Positions 28,712 through 38,935 of a DNA stretch of 64,000 nucleotides are shown here, piece after piece. The DNA lies in contig JAFGNZ010000048.1 in NCBI GenBank assembly GCA_016926755.1, positions 1 through 64,000 on the forward strand. Reading direction: 5' to 3'. The position numbers and the translations under genes are program-made. Origin of the DNA: Myxococcaceae bacterium. Lineage in GTDB: Bacteria > Myxococcota > Myxococcia > Myxococcales > Myxococcaceae. The notes beneath the pieces were generated by a model. That model made no database searches. It saw nothing but the letters and a program-made list of their open reading frames with translations, and had not been told where the DNA came from. Within the stretch, counting starts at the first letter, position 1; each line of letters begins with the position of its first letter.

Positions 28712-30920
28712 GGCGAAGGTACAGCCGCTGGCCGACCGCTTCCCTGCCCTGCGAAACCTGCAGGCACGGGCGCGGGGACGGATTCCGCTCGTGCGGCAGC
28801 TCTCGGAGACCGAGTGCGGCGCGGCGTGCATCTCCATGGTGCTGGGCTTCCACGGCAAGCCCGTGCGGCTCGAGGAGGTCCGGCAGGCCATGGGCGTCGC
28901 GCGCGACGGCGTCTCGGCGCTGGACATCCTGCGCACGGCGCGCACGTTCGGGCTGCGGGGCCGGGGCGTGTCGATTGACGAGGAGGCGCTGCGCTACCTG
29001 CCGACAGGCACCATCCTCCACTGGCAGTTCTCCCACTTCGTGGTCTTCGAGCGGCTGGGCCGGGACTGCGTCCACCTGCTGGATCCGGGGCAGGGCCGGC
29101 GGCGCGTGCCCATGGAGCGCTTCCGCCAGGCGTTCACGGGCGTGGCCCTGCTGCTCGAGCCCGGCGAGCACTTCGAGCCGGGCAAGGCCCGCCCGCGGCG
29201 CGCCTCTCGCTACGCGATGCAGGTGCTCCAGCAGTCGCACACGCTCACGCGGGTGCTGGTGATGTCGCTGGTGCTCCAGCTCTTCGCGCTGGCCATCCCG
29301 GTGCTGACGGGGCTGGTGGTGGATCGCGTCGTCCCGCGCGGGGACGTGCACCTGCTGGGCGTGGTGGCCGTGGGGCTCATCGCGCTGACGGGCTTCCAGC
29401 TCCTCACCGCGCTCATCCGCAGCCACCTGCTTCTGGAGCTGCGCACGCGGCTGGACTCGAACATGACGTTGGGCTTCGTGGAGTACCTGATGGGGCTGGC
29501 CTGGTCGTTCTTCCAGGTCCGAGCGGCGGGAGATCTGCTGGCGCGGCTGGGCAGCAACGCCACCGTGCGGGAGATCCTCTCCTCCAGCGCGCTCACCGGG
29601 CTGCTCGACGGGACGCTGGTCATCCTCTACCTGGGGTTGATCTTCGTGGTGAGCCCGCAGCTGGGGCTGATCGTCCTGGGGCTGGGGCTGCTGCAGATCC
29701 TCATCCTGGTGCTCTCCACGAAGAAGCAGCGCGCCCTCATGTCGGAGACGCTGGAGGTGGAGGCGAAGAGCCAGAGCTACCAGGTGGAGATGCTCACGGG
29801 CATCCAGACGCTCAAGGCGTTCGGCGTGGAGCACCAGGCGGTGCAGCGCTTCTCGGAGCTGTTCGTGAACGTGCTCAACGTTTCCCTGCGGCGGGGTCGG
29901 CTGACGGCGTGGGTGGAGGCCCTCAACGGGAGCCTGCGCATCGCCGCGCCGATGGTGCTGTTGAGCTTCGGCGCCCTGCAGGTGCTGAGCGGGGGGATGA
30001 CGTTGGGCGCCATGCTGGGGCTCAACGCGCTGGCGGGAGCGCTGCTCGTGCCGCTCTCCAACCTGGTGAGCACCGGCAGCCAGCTCCAGCTGCTGGGCAG
30101 CTACATCGAGCGCATCGACGACGTGTTCGACACCCCACCCGAGCGGGATCCCACGAAGCCCGGACAGGCGGCGCAGTTGAAGGGGGGCATCGAGCTGGAT
30201 CGAGTCTCCTTCCGCTACGCGCCCACCGCTCCGCTGGTGGTGAAGGACGTCTCGGTGCGGATCGAGCCGGGGCAGTTCGTGGCGATCGTGGGGCGCTCGG
30301 GCGCGGGGAAGTCCACCCTGGCCAACCTGTTGCTGGGGCTGTACCTGCCCACCTCGGGGCGGGTCCTCTACGACGACGCGGATCTGGCGGATCTGGACCT
30401 GCAGTCGGTCCGCAGCAGGATGGGAGTCGTCCCACAGGAGCCGGCCTTCTTCAGCACCACGCTGCGCGCGAACATCGCGCTGAGGGATCCCACGCTGCCG
30501 CTGGAGCGGATCACCGAGGCGTCCAAGCTGGCGAGGCTCCACGAGGACGTGCTGGCCATGCCCATGGGCTACGACACCCCCCTGGTGGATCGGGGCGCGT
30601 CGCTCTCGGGGGGCCAGCGTCAGCGGCTGGCCCTGGCCCGGGCGCTGGTCCACAACCCGGCCGTGCTGTTGCTGGACGAGGCCACGAGCGCGCTGGATGC
30701 CATCACGGAGGGCCGGGTGCAGGAGGCGCTGGCGTCGCTGCGCTGCACGCGGATCGTCATCGCCCACCGGCTGAGCACGGTGGTGGACGCGGATCTCATC
30801 CTGGTAATGGACGACGGGCAGCTCGTGGAGGCCGGGCGCCACGAGGAGCTGCTGTTGAAGCGCGGCGTCTACGCGGAGCTGGTGCGCGCCCAGCTCCAGA
30901 AGACGGGCCGGCTGGAGTGA
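28698..30920 (+). CDS. C39 peptidase-containing ABC transporter (bacteriocin/peptide exporter type)
   Basis: LVRQLSETECGAACISMVLGFHG (catalytic Cys), HWQFSHFVVFERLGRDCVHLLDPGQG (His/Asp), [49 protein letters not shown]. Confidence 0.93.
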   Translation: MKTAEAKVQPLADRFPALRNLQARARGRIPLVRQLSETECGAACISMVLGFHGKPVRLEEVRQAMGVARDGVSALDILRTARTFGLRGRGVSIDEEALRYLPTGTILHWQFSHFVVFERLGRDCVHLLDPGQGRRRVPMERFRQAFTGVALLLEPGEHFEPGKARPRRASRYAMQVLQQSHTLTRVLVMSLVLQLFALAIPVLTGLVVDRVVPRGDVHLLGVVAVGLIALTGFQLLTALIRSHLLLELRTRLDSNMTLGFVEYLMGLAWSFFQVRAAGDLLARLGSNATVREILSSSALTGLLDGTLVILYLGLIFVVSPQLGLIVLGLGLLQILILVLSTKKQRALMSETLEVEAKSQSYQVEMLTGIQTLKAFGVEHQAVQRFSELFVNVLNVSLRRGRLTAWVEALNGSLRIAAPMVLLSFGALQVLSGGMTLGAMLGLNALAGALLVPLSNLVSTGSQLQLLGSYIERIDDVFDTPPERDPTKPGQAAQLKGGIELDRVSFRYAPTAPLVVKDVSVRIEPGQFVAIVGRSGAGKSTLANLLLGLYLPTSGRVLYDDADLADLDLQSVRSRMGVVPQEPAFFSTTLRANIALRDPTLPLERITEASKLARLHEDVLAMPMGYDTPLVDRGASLSGGQRQRLALARALVHNPAVLLLDEATSALDAITEGRVQEALASLRCTRIVIAHRLSTVVDADLILVMDDGQLVEAGRHEELLLKRGVYAELVRAQLQKTGRLE

Positions 30921-30922
30921 GC

Positions 30923-31954
30923 TCAGCCGACGTTGCGCAGGAGCTCTTCGCCGGCCTCCACCAGCTGCCGCACCTCGTCGATCAGCTGATCCGAGCGCAG
31001 ACGACCGGACAGGAAGACGTGGGCGCCCAGCTGTCGTGCTCGCTCATCCTCATGGAGTCGGCCCGCCAGCACGAGCTGCCCGCGGATCTTCTGCCGTGTC
31101 ACCGCCTCCACGGACTGGAGCGGCGCCAGGACCACGGTGTGATCGCTGGCCTTCACGACGTCCTCGGTGCGGGCGACGCGGGCCCAGAGGCCCTCATCCT
31201 CCAGCAGCTTGAGCAGGCCCTCGGTGGCCTGGGCGCCCCAGCCATACACCCAGATCTCGGGTTCAGCCTCGGCGACGAGCTTCGGCTCCAGCTGCACGCG
31301 GGGCATCTCCGGCTCGGTGACGCGGGCGTGGGCGGGCAGATCCGTCACCAGCGGCAGCATCACGGGCAGGCCCTCCTGGTGAACGGTGGGGACGGCGGTG
31401 CCCTGGAGGAGAGCACCGAGCATCAGGTACTCAGCGCGATCGGTCACCAGGGGCAGGTGTTCATCCACCTCGGGGAGGGGGATGGGCTCGATGGGGCGGT
31501 GGGCGTCGATGAGGTGGGGGTAGTAGAGGCGCTCGATGGCGCGGGAGATGGCGCCATCGGTGGCCAGGAGCGCGACGACGCGCTTGCCGGTGGCGCTGGC
31601 CACTTCGTCCAGGGTGGGAGGGAGCGCGGGGGCGGCGGCGGCCACCACGAGGATCGAGTCACGGGGCCCTTCGAGGCGGAGGGGGATCACGCGACAGGTC
31701 TCGGCCAGCTGAGCGGGCAGCAGGTCCGCGAGCTTCTCGTTGAGGGGCTCCTGGTCGAGGAAGACGACGGGGAGTTGGGCCTGACCGGCGAGGAGCTCGA
31801 GCACCTGCTGTGCGGTGCAGAAGCCCATATCGACGACGACCTGGCCCAGGGGGACTCCCCACTTGTTGTGGAAGCCGAGAGCCGCGCGGAGCTGAAGGTC
31901 ATCGATCAGCCCGGTCGTCTGCAGGAGGTCGCCCAGTCGCTTCTTCCGGATCAT
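30923..31954 (-). CDS. MshEN / GspE N-terminal domain protein
   Basis: KRLGDLLQTTGLIDDLQLRAALGFHNKWGVPLGQVVVDMGFCTAQQVLELLAGQAQLPVV fits the MshEN motif pair; no ATPase domain follows. Confidence 0.75.
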   Translation of the reverse strand: MIRKKRLGDLLQTTGLIDDLQLRAALGFHNKWGVPLGQVVVDMGFCTAQQVLELLAGQAQLPVVFLDQEPLNEKLADLLPAQLAETCRVIPLRLEGPRDSILVVAAAAPALPPTLDEVASATGKRVVALLATDGAISRAIERLYYPHLIDAHRPIEPIPLPEVDEHLPLVTDRAEYLMLGALLQGTAVPTVHQEGLPVMLPLVTDLPAHARVTEPEMPRVQLEPKLVAEAEPEIWVYGWGAQATEGLLKLLEDEGLWARVARTEDVVKASDHTVVLAPLQSVEAVTRQKIRGQLVLAGRLHEDERARQLGAHVFLSGRLRSDQLIDEVRQLVEAGEELLRNVG

Positions 31955-32126
31955 TCGCGCCCTTGGGGTGTGAGACTCCAGCCCTCATCAGGAGGGCCCT
32001 GCACGAATTGTCGGAAGATGTGGTGCGAAAGTTTCCTTATGTAATGAAGCCGACCCCTTTTTCACTACAGCTGAATCTTCCACCCAGCCCCACCCAGACT
32101 GAGCGTCCTGGGAGAGCGGGACGGCC

Positions 32127-32171
32127 GGTGCGGGCGGACCCGTCTGAGCAGCCGACGGGGGGACCCGCACC
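32127..32171. other. Nested inverted repeat / strong hairpin
   Basis: GGTGCGGG-cgga-CCCGTC-tgagcagcc-GACGGG-gggа region closing with CCCGCACC; 14 bp of stem in two blocks, with outer CGGC/GCCG extension. Confidence 0.7.
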
Positions 32172-32212
32172 GAGCCGAGGGGCCCGCGACCTTGTGTTTC
32201 CGGTCACTGGCC

Positions 32213-32917
32213 CTACTTGGGTTGGAGATCGTTCTTGCTCTGCTGGGCCATCGCGGCCATGGCGCGCAGGTTGGGCTCGCTGGCGTCACTGAACCGCTTG
32301 ATGATCTCGTCGTAGACGGTGACGGCCTCGGGGGCGCGGTTCTTGAGCCTGAGGAACACCGACTTGCTGAAGAGCGATCCAGCCACCAGCTGGCGCAGCG
32401 GCGGCTCACTGGCCTCGCCATACCGGCGGATCACCTCGTCATAGAGAGGCAGAGCCTCATCGGCGCGATTCAAGGTCCCCAGGGCATTGGCCTTGTTGTA
32501 GAGCGCGCCCGCGATGGGCACGGGGATCGCCGCGCCCGGCTTGCCATCGAAGCGCTTGAGCACCTCATCACAGACGGCCACGGCCTCATCCGGCCGATCC
32601 AGCTCCCGCAGGATGTTGGACTTGTGGAGGAGCGCCTTGGCCAGCACCTCGCGCAGCTTGTCCTCGCCCTTCCCTTCGAACTTCTGGAGCACCTCGTTGT
32701 AGAGGGCCAGTGCCTCCTCGAACTTCTTCAGGTGATGCAGGGCGAGGCCCTTGTTGACGTACGCCCGGGCCACCATCACCCAGACATCCGCCTCGCTCGA
32801 GCCGGAGAACTTCTGGATCACCTCATCGTAGAGCGGCAGGGCCTCCTCGATCCGGTTCGCATCCATCAGGGCAATGCCCTTCTCGACGAGCGCTCTCCCC
32901 TCAGTATCGGCAGCCAT
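32213..32917 (-). CDS. TPR repeat protein
   Basis: Repeated units such as EEALPLYDEVIQKF / EEALALYNEVLQKF / DEAVAVCDEVLKRF / DEALPLYDEVIRRY / PEAVTVYDEIIKRF. Confidence 0.85.
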   Translation of the reverse strand: MAADTEGRALVEKGIALMDANRIEEALPLYDEVIQKFSGSSEADVWVMVARAYVNKGLALHHLKKFEEALALYNEVLQKFEGKGEDKLREVLAKALLHKSNILRELDRPDEAVAVCDEVLKRFDGKPGAAIPVPIAGALYNKANALGTLNRADEALPLYDEVIRRYGEASEPPLRQLVAGSLFSKSVFLRLKNRAPEAVTVYDEIIKRFSDASEPNLRAMAAMAQQSKNDLQPK

Positions 32918-33070
32918 GGATTCCTCTCCTCATCCTGTTCACCGAGGGTGCCCCTCGGCAGTGCCTGAAGCAGTCGGAGGCCCGAGGCCTCCCCGGCGCC
33001 GGAGCGTGTCCGCTCGCCCCGCCAATGTCCAGCACGAGTTAAGGACTTTTCCTGCTTCGCGAGGGACGCG

Positions 33071-34300
33071 CTACTCCGAGCGCATCGCCTCCACGGGATC
33101 CAGCCGGGCCGCGCGCGCCGCCGGGTAGATGCCGAAGATGAGCCCCACGCCGGAGCTCATCCCCAGCGACAGCGCGACCGCCCAGGGTGGCACCACCGTG
33201 GGGAAGCCCAGCATCCACCGCCCCAGGAACGCCAGCCCAAAGCCCACCGCGACTCCAATGGCCCCGCCCACCAGCGACAGCATCACCGCCTCGGTGGCGA
33301 ACTGGCCCAGGATGCGCCGCTTGCGCGCCCCCAGCGCCTTGCGGATGCCGATCTCCCGCGTCCGCTCCGTCACCGACACCAGCATGATGTTCAGGATGCC
33401 GATGCCCCCCACCACCAGCGACAGCAGGCACACCCCGAAGCCCGCGATGGTGATGACCTGCGAGAGCTGGTTGAACGTCTGCGTCATCGACTCGTTGGTG
33501 TGGAGCTCGAAGTTGTTCTCCTCCAGGGGCCCCACCCCCCGCCGGCGCCGCAGCAGGTTCGTCACCTCGTCCTGCGCCCTCTGCACCAGCGCGCCGTCCT
33601 TCGCCTGGACGTTGAGATCCAGCGAGCGGTTCTTCCCATAGAGCGGCTGGAACGTGCGCAGCGGCATGATGACCAGGTTGTCCATGCTCATCATCCCCAG
33701 GAAGCTGCCGCGCCGCTGCAGCACCCCAATGACGGTGAAGGGCCGGCCTTTGATGCGGATCTCGTGCTGGAGCGGGTCCGTCCCCGGGAACAGCGCCTCC
33801 GCCACGTCCAGCCCCACCACGGCCACGCTGCGCCCGTCCACCGCCTCCGTGTCGCTGAAGAAGCGGCCGGAGGCCACGGTGATGCCGCTGGTGTCCAGGT
33901 ACTCGGGCGTGGTGCCGAAGACGCGCACCGAGGGTCGCGTCTCCTGGCTGGAGGTGGCCACCTTCTGGCCGCCCTCGTCATCCGCCGGGGCCACCACGCC
34001 CACGGAGGGGCACGACTCCTGGATGGCCCGCGCGTCCTCCAGCGTGAGGTCCGGGCGTCGCGCGTACTTCGCCCAGTTGAACCGGCCGAAGCCGCTGGGC
34101 CACTTGCTGGACTGGAAGGTGTTGGCGCCCAGCTGGGACAGATCCCGGTTCACCTTGATGCGCAGGCCCTCGATGAGGGCCATCATCGTGATGACCGTGG
34201 TGACGCCGATGACGATGCCCAGCAGCGTCAGCAGCGAGCGCAGCGGGTTGCCCAGGAACGTCCCGAAGGCCAGGCGGAGGTTGTCGAGGAAGGCTCGCAT
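33071..34300 (-). CDS. ABC transporter permease, MacB/FtsX-like
   Basis: [76 protein letters not shown]. Confidence 0.92.
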   Translation of the reverse strand: MRAFLDNLRLAFGTFLGNPLRSLLTLLGIVIGVTTVITMMALIEGLRIKVNRDLSQLGANTFQSSKWPSGFGRFNWAKYARRPDLTLEDARAIQESCPSVGVVAPADDEGGQKVATSSQETRPSVRVFGTTPEYLDTSGITVASGRFFSDTEAVDGRSVAVVGLDVAEALFPGTDPLQHEIRIKGRPFTVIGVLQRRGSFLGMMSMDNLVIMPLRTFQPLYGKNRSLDLNVQAKDGALVQRAQDEVTNLLRRRRGVGPLEENNFELHTNESMTQTFNQLSQVITIAGFGVCLLSLVVGGIGILNIMLVSVTERTREIGIRKALGARKRRILGQFATEAVMLSLVGGAIGVAVGFGLAFLGRWMLGFPTVVPPWAVALSLGMSSGVGLIFGIYPAARAARLDPVEAMRSE

Positions 34301-34309
34301 GCTTTCGGC

Positions 34310-35539
34310 TCACTCGTAGCGGAGCGCCTCCACGGGATCGAGGTTCGCAGCGCGCGCGGCCGGCCAGATGCCGAACAGCAGGCCCACCACGCCCGCGAAG
34401 GCCACGCCCGCCACCACGGTGAGCGGCTGCACGTCCGCCGCCAGGGGCGTGATGAGCGACACCACCTTCGCCGTGCTCAACCCCACCGCCGTCCCCAGCG
34501 CCCCGCCCACCGCGGACACGGCGGAGGCCTCCATGAGGAACTGGAGCACGATGGTCTGCTTGCGCGCCCCCAGCGCCCGGCGGATGCCGATCTCCCGCGT
34601 CCGCTCGCGCACGGACACCAGCATGATGTTCATGATGCCGATCCCCCCCACCAGCAGGGTGATGAGCCCCACGCCCATCGCCACGCCGTAGAGCGCGCCG
34701 GTGAGCTGCTGGTAGGTGTTGGCCAGCATCTCCGGCCGGTTGATGGAGAAGTCGTCCGGCGCCCCCGCGGGCGTGCCCCGCACGCGGCGCAGGATGCCCA
34801 CGAGCTGATCCTCCGCGCGCTTCACGTCCTCGGCGCTGGTCACCGCGATCGCGATGCTGAAGGAGCGCTGCTTGCCGAACATCGCGTAGAAGGTCTTGAA
34901 GGGGATCTGCACCATGAGATCCTGGCTCTGGTCGAGGATCTTCCCCTTGCGCGACAGCGTGCCCACCACCTGGAAGGGCCGGCCATCGATCCGGATGGTC
35001 TGCCCCAGGGGGCTGATGCTGGGGAAGAGCCCGGCCGCCACGTCCGCGCCGATGACGGCCACTGGCCGCGTCGTCTCGTTGTCGGCGTCCGTGATGTAGC
35101 GGCCCGCCGTCACCTCGTAGCCGGAGATCATGAGGTACTCGCCCGTGACTCCGTTGATGCCCACGGTGGCCAGCTGCTCTTCCCCGTGGGCCACGTCCGA
35201 CGCGCGCCCCACCACCGGGGAGATGGCGGAGATGTAGCTGGACTGGGCGCGGATCTGCTCCACCTGCGGCAGGGTGAAGTCCTTGCGGTTGCGGTACAGC
35301 CACCAGTCGCCCCGCATCACCCAGGGGAACTTGGACACTTGGAGGGTGTTGGCGCCGATGGTGGCCAGCTGTCGATCGAAGGACGAGTTGAGCCCCTGGA
35401 TGATGCCCACGATGGCCAGCAGCGTGGCCACGCCGATGCCGATGCCCACCGTGGTGAGCACGGTGCGCATGCGGTTGGCCTTGAGCGAGAAGAGGGCGAT
35501 GCGCACCCCCTCCAGCACATCGACGCGGAAGGCCTTCAT
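34310..35539 (-). CDS. ABC transporter permease, MacB/FtsX-like
   Basis: [52 protein letters not shown]. Confidence 0.92.
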   Translation of the reverse strand: MKAFRVDVLEGVRIALFSLKANRMRTVLTTVGIGIGVATLLAIVGIIQGLNSSFDRQLATIGANTLQVSKFPWVMRGDWWLYRNRKDFTLPQVEQIRAQSSYISAISPVVGRASDVAHGEEQLATVGINGVTGEYLMISGYEVTAGRYITDADNETTRPVAVIGADVAAGLFPSISPLGQTIRIDGRPFQVVGTLSRKGKILDQSQDLMVQIPFKTFYAMFGKQRSFSIAIAVTSAEDVKRAEDQLVGILRRVRGTPAGAPDDFSINRPEMLANTYQQLTGALYGVAMGVGLITLLVGGIGIMNIMLVSVRERTREIGIRRALGARKQTIVLQFLMEASAVSAVGGALGTAVGLSTAKVVSLITPLAADVQPLTVVAGVAFAGVVGLLFGIWPAARAANLDPVEALRYE

Positions 35540-36300
35540 GCGCCGCCCGCCGCCTGCGCCACGGGCAGCTCGCGATCGGCGAGCGCCACCTCGCGGCCGG
35601 GCCCGTCCGCCACCACCTGCCCGTCGCTCAGGCGCACCGCGCGCGGACAGCGCGCCGCCAGCTTGGGCTCGTGCGTGACGAGCACCAGCGTGTGCCCGGC
35701 CCGGTGCAGCTCCTCGAAGAGGCGGACGATCTCCTCGCCCGTGGCCGAGTCCAGGTTGCCCGTGGGCTCGTCCGCCAGGAGCATGGAGGGCTCGGCCACC
35801 AGCGCCCGAGCAATGGCCACGCGCTGGCGCTGGCCGCCGGACAGCTCGTTGGGCTTGTGATGCATGCGGTGGCCCAGCCCCACCTTCTCCAGCGCCGCCC
35901 GCGCCCGCTCGCGGCGCTCACGGGCCGACACCCCCCGGTACACCAACGGCAGCTCCACGTTGGACTGCGCCGTCTCCCGGGGCAGCAGCTGGAAGGTCTG
36001 GAAGATGAAGCCGATCTCCTTGTTGCGGATGAACGCCAGCTCGTCATCGCTCATGCGCGAGACGTCCTTCCCGTTGAGGAAGTAGCGCCCGCTGGAGGGC
36101 GTGTCCAGGCACCCCAGCAGGTTCATCAGCGTCGTCTTCCCCGAGCCGGACTGGCCGATGATGGCCACCCACTCGCCTCGGGTGATGCCAAAGGAGACGC
36201 CGCGCAGCGCCCGCACCTCCTCGCCGCCCACGGTGAAGACGCGGGTGATGTCCTCCAGGGAGATGAGCCGGCCCTCGCGGGCCTCATGCTCGGACGTCAC
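35536..36300 (-). CDS. ABC transporter ATP-binding protein, MacB/LolD-like
   Basis: [63 protein letters not shown]. Confidence 0.93.
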   Translation of the reverse strand: MTSEHEAREGRLISLEDITRVFTVGGEEVRALRGVSFGITRGEWVAIIGQSGSGKTTLMNLLGCLDTPSSGRYFLNGKDVSRMSDDELAFIRNKEIGFIFQTFQLLPRETAQSNVELPLVYRGVSARERRERARAALEKVGLGHRMHHKPNELSGGQRQRVAIARALVAEPSMLLADEPTGNLDSATGEEIVRLFEELHRAGHTLVLVTHEPKLAARCPRAVRLSDGQVVADGPGREVALADRELPVAQAAGGA

Positions 36301-37565
36301 GACTTCTGCCCGCCCTTCATCCCGCCCGGGCCGCCCATGGAGGCCTCGTTCACGGTGTCCCCGGCGTTCAGCTCCTTGGAGAGGAGGCGGTAGGGGCCCT
36401 CCACCACACGATCGCCGTCCTGCAGCCCTTCGACGATCTCCAGCTCCGTGTCCGAGGCGATGCCCGTGCGCACCCGGCGCACCTGCGCCTTGCTGTCCGT
36501 GTCCACGACGAAGACGACCTTGGCCAGCGACTCCGTCTTTCGCCGAGCCGTGATCCCCCCACCCTCCACCGGCGGCTTGTAGTCCGGCAGGCTCTTCTCC
36601 GAGCGCACCGTGACGGCCTGGATGGGCACCAGCACCGCGTCATTGTGCGTCTCCGCGGCGATGCGCACCTCCGCGCTCATGCCCGGCAGCACCCCTGGAG
36701 GCCGTGTGTCCAGCGCCACCGTGATGGGGAACGTCGTCACCTCCGCCTCGGTGCCCGGGTTCTTGATCAGGGCCTTCTGGGCGATCTCCACCACGGAGCC
36801 CTGGAAGATCTGGCCCTCCAGCGCATCCACCGTCACCTCGGCGGGCTGGCCGGGCTTGAGGTGCACCACCTCGTGCTCGCCCACCTCGATCTTCACCTCC
36901 ATGGCGCTCAGGGCGGCGATCGTCATCACCACGTCCTCGGAGAAGTCCGAGCCGCGCACGCGCTCCCCCACCTCGCGAGACAGCTCGATCACGTTGCCGT
37001 CGATGGGTGACACGAGCGTCGTCTTCGACAGGTTGCTGGCCGCCTCGTCATACACGGCGGACGCCTGCTCGAAGCGCTGCCGCGCCGCCGCCACCCGCGC
37101 CGCCGCCGTGTCCCGGGCCGCGGCCGACTGCTCCAGCTCCGCGGCGGACGCCAGCCCCTTGCCCACCAGCGACTCCACGCGCACGTACTCGGCGGCGCTG
37201 CGCTGGGCCTCCACCTCGGAGACCTGGACCTCCGCCTTGGCCGCGTTCTGCGACGCGCGCGCCTGGTTCACCGAGGCCTCGAAGCGCCGCCGATCGATCT
37301 TCCCCAGCACCTGCCCCTTCGTCACCCGCTCCCCATCCTTCACCAGCAGCTCCACGAGATCGCCGGAGAGGTTGGAGGAGATCTTCACCGTGGTGGCGGC
37401 CTGCACCTTGCCAGCGCCCGTGATGGTGCGCGTGATGGAGCCCTTGCGAGCCTTGGCCACCTGCACCTCGACCGTGGGAGGCGGCCGCTCCCGCAGCCCG
37501 CCCGCAGTAATGGCGGCAGCCCCCAGGAACAGCACGCCAGCAATCACCGCCTTCCACCACTTCAT
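36297..37565 (-). CDS. HlyD/MacA-type efflux periplasmic adaptor
   Basis: [64 protein letters not shown]; overlaps the ABC ATPase gene. Confidence 0.9.
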   Translation of the reverse strand: MKWWKAVIAGVLFLGAAAITAGGLRERPPPTVEVQVAKARKGSITRTITGAGKVQAATTVKISSNLSGDLVELLVKDGERVTKGQVLGKIDRRRFEASVNQARASQNAAKAEVQVSEVEAQRSAAEYVRVESLVGKGLASAAELEQSAAARDTAAARVAAARQRFEQASAVYDEAASNLSKTTLVSPIDGNVIELSREVGERVRGSDFSEDVVMTIAALSAMEVKIEVGEHEVVHLKPGQPAEVTVDALEGQIFQGSVVEIAQKALIKNPGTEAEVTTFPITVALDTRPPGVLPGMSAEVRIAAETHNDAVLVPIQAVTVRSEKSLPDYKPPVEGGGITARRKTESLAKVVFVVDTDSKAQVRRVRTGIASDTELEIVEGLQDGDRVVEGPYRLLSKELNAGDTVNEASMGGPGGMKGGQKS

Positions 37566-38935
37566 TTCGACTCTCCCGGGCTCAGGCTGCCCACGGCCCG
37601 CATCAGGGCGAAGCGGGCGATCTCCACGTTGACTCGGTTCTCCAGCAAGGCCAGCTCCGCCTGGGTGAGCTTGAGCTGCGCATCGCGCACCTCCAGCGTC
37701 GAGCCGGCCCCGGCCTTGAAGCGCTCCTCGGCCAGCGCCAGGCTCTGGACGGCGGCCCCACGGTTCTCCGCCGCCAGGCGCGCGGCGATGATCTGCGTCT
37801 GCAGGGACTCCACGGCGGTGCGCACCGAGGCCTCCAGCTCGCGCTCGGCCTGCGTCAGGTTCAGCTCCGCGGTGCGACGGGACGCCTCGGCCTGGCTCAC
37901 CTGGGCCCGGGTGGCGAAGCCGCTGAAGAGATCCCACTGCAGCACCACCGCCCCGCTCACGTTGTTCTGCAGGTTGGGCTCGCTGAAGACAGGGCCCGCG
38001 TTCGGGCCCGAGCGCGAATAGGAGCCCTGGCCCAGCAGCCGAGGGATGTAGGCGGCGCTGGCGATGTCCCGCCCCAGCTCCGCGACGCGCACCTGCTGCT
38101 GGAGGGCGCGGATGAGCGGGCGACGCTGGCGGGCCTCGGACAGCGCCTGCTCCAGGGCGGGCGCGGGCGCGGGCGTCTCCCGGAGGGTGCCAGGATCCTG
38201 GGCCAGGAGCGGCGTGGTGCCAGGCCGGGCCAGCCACGCGGCCAGCTGCCCCTGGTCCGTCACCAGCTGCGAGCGGCGCTGCACGAGGTTGATGCGATCA
38301 TTGCCCAGGTTCACCAGGGCGGACAGCTCCTCGCCCCGGCCCACGCGGCCCGCCTGGAAGAGGGCCCGAGCGCGCTCCAGCTGCTCCTCGCTGCGCCGCA
38401 CGGTGGCCTCCAGCACCTGGATGGTGGCCTGGGTGCGGTACAGGTTGAAGAAGCGGTTGATGGCCTCCAGCTCGGAGGCGTCCGCCTGCTCCTGCGCCTG
38501 GCCGCGCGTGGCATCCGCCGTCACGCCACTCTGCTCGAGCTGCTTCCAGAGCGCCCGGTCATAGAGGACCTGCGACAGATTCAGCGAGATGTCGTAGTTG
38601 CCGTTGCCGGAGGAGGCCTGGATCCCCTCCTGGAGCACGAAGCCTTCTCCCGAAGGATCGGGCACGGGGACGAGGGCACGCCTCCGGCCGGAGTAGGCCC
38701 CGCCGGCGCTCACGGAGAAGCCCAGCTGGGGCAGCAGGGACGCGCGCGAGAGGCGGATGCCCTGCTCCGCGCGCTCCACGTCCAGCAGCGAGAGCAAGGC
38801 CTGGGTGTTCCTCCTGCCCTCGGCGCGGGCCTCCTCCAGGGTGATGGGCGTGGCGTTGGCGCCGGGAGCGGCGCTGGAGCCAGGAGGAGTCTCCGGCGCG
38901 GCGGCCAGCAGCACCGCGAGAAGAAGCGCGCTCAT
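37562..38935 (-). CDS. TolC-family outer membrane efflux protein
   Basis: ITLEEARAEGRRNTQALLSLLDVERAEQGIRLSRASLLPQLGFSVSAGGAYSG...; LEVRDAQLKLTQAELALLENRVNVEIARFALMRAVGSL. Confidence 0.9.
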   Translation of the reverse strand: MSALLLAVLLAAAPETPPGSSAAPGANATPITLEEARAEGRRNTQALLSLLDVERAEQGIRLSRASLLPQLGFSVSAGGAYSGRRRALVPVPDPSGEGFVLQEGIQASSGNGNYDISLNLSQVLYDRALWKQLEQSGVTADATRGQAQEQADASELEAINRFFNLYRTQATIQVLEATVRRSEEQLERARALFQAGRVGRGEELSALVNLGNDRINLVQRRSQLVTDQGQLAAWLARPGTTPLLAQDPGTLRETPAPAPALEQALSEARQRRPLIRALQQQVRVAELGRDIASAAYIPRLLGQGSYSRSGPNAGPVFSEPNLQNNVSGAVVLQWDLFSGFATRAQVSQAEASRRTAELNLTQAERELEASVRTAVESLQTQIIAARLAAENRGAAVQSLALAEERFKAGAGSTLEVRDAQLKLTQAELALLENRVNVEIARFALMRAVGSLSPGESK

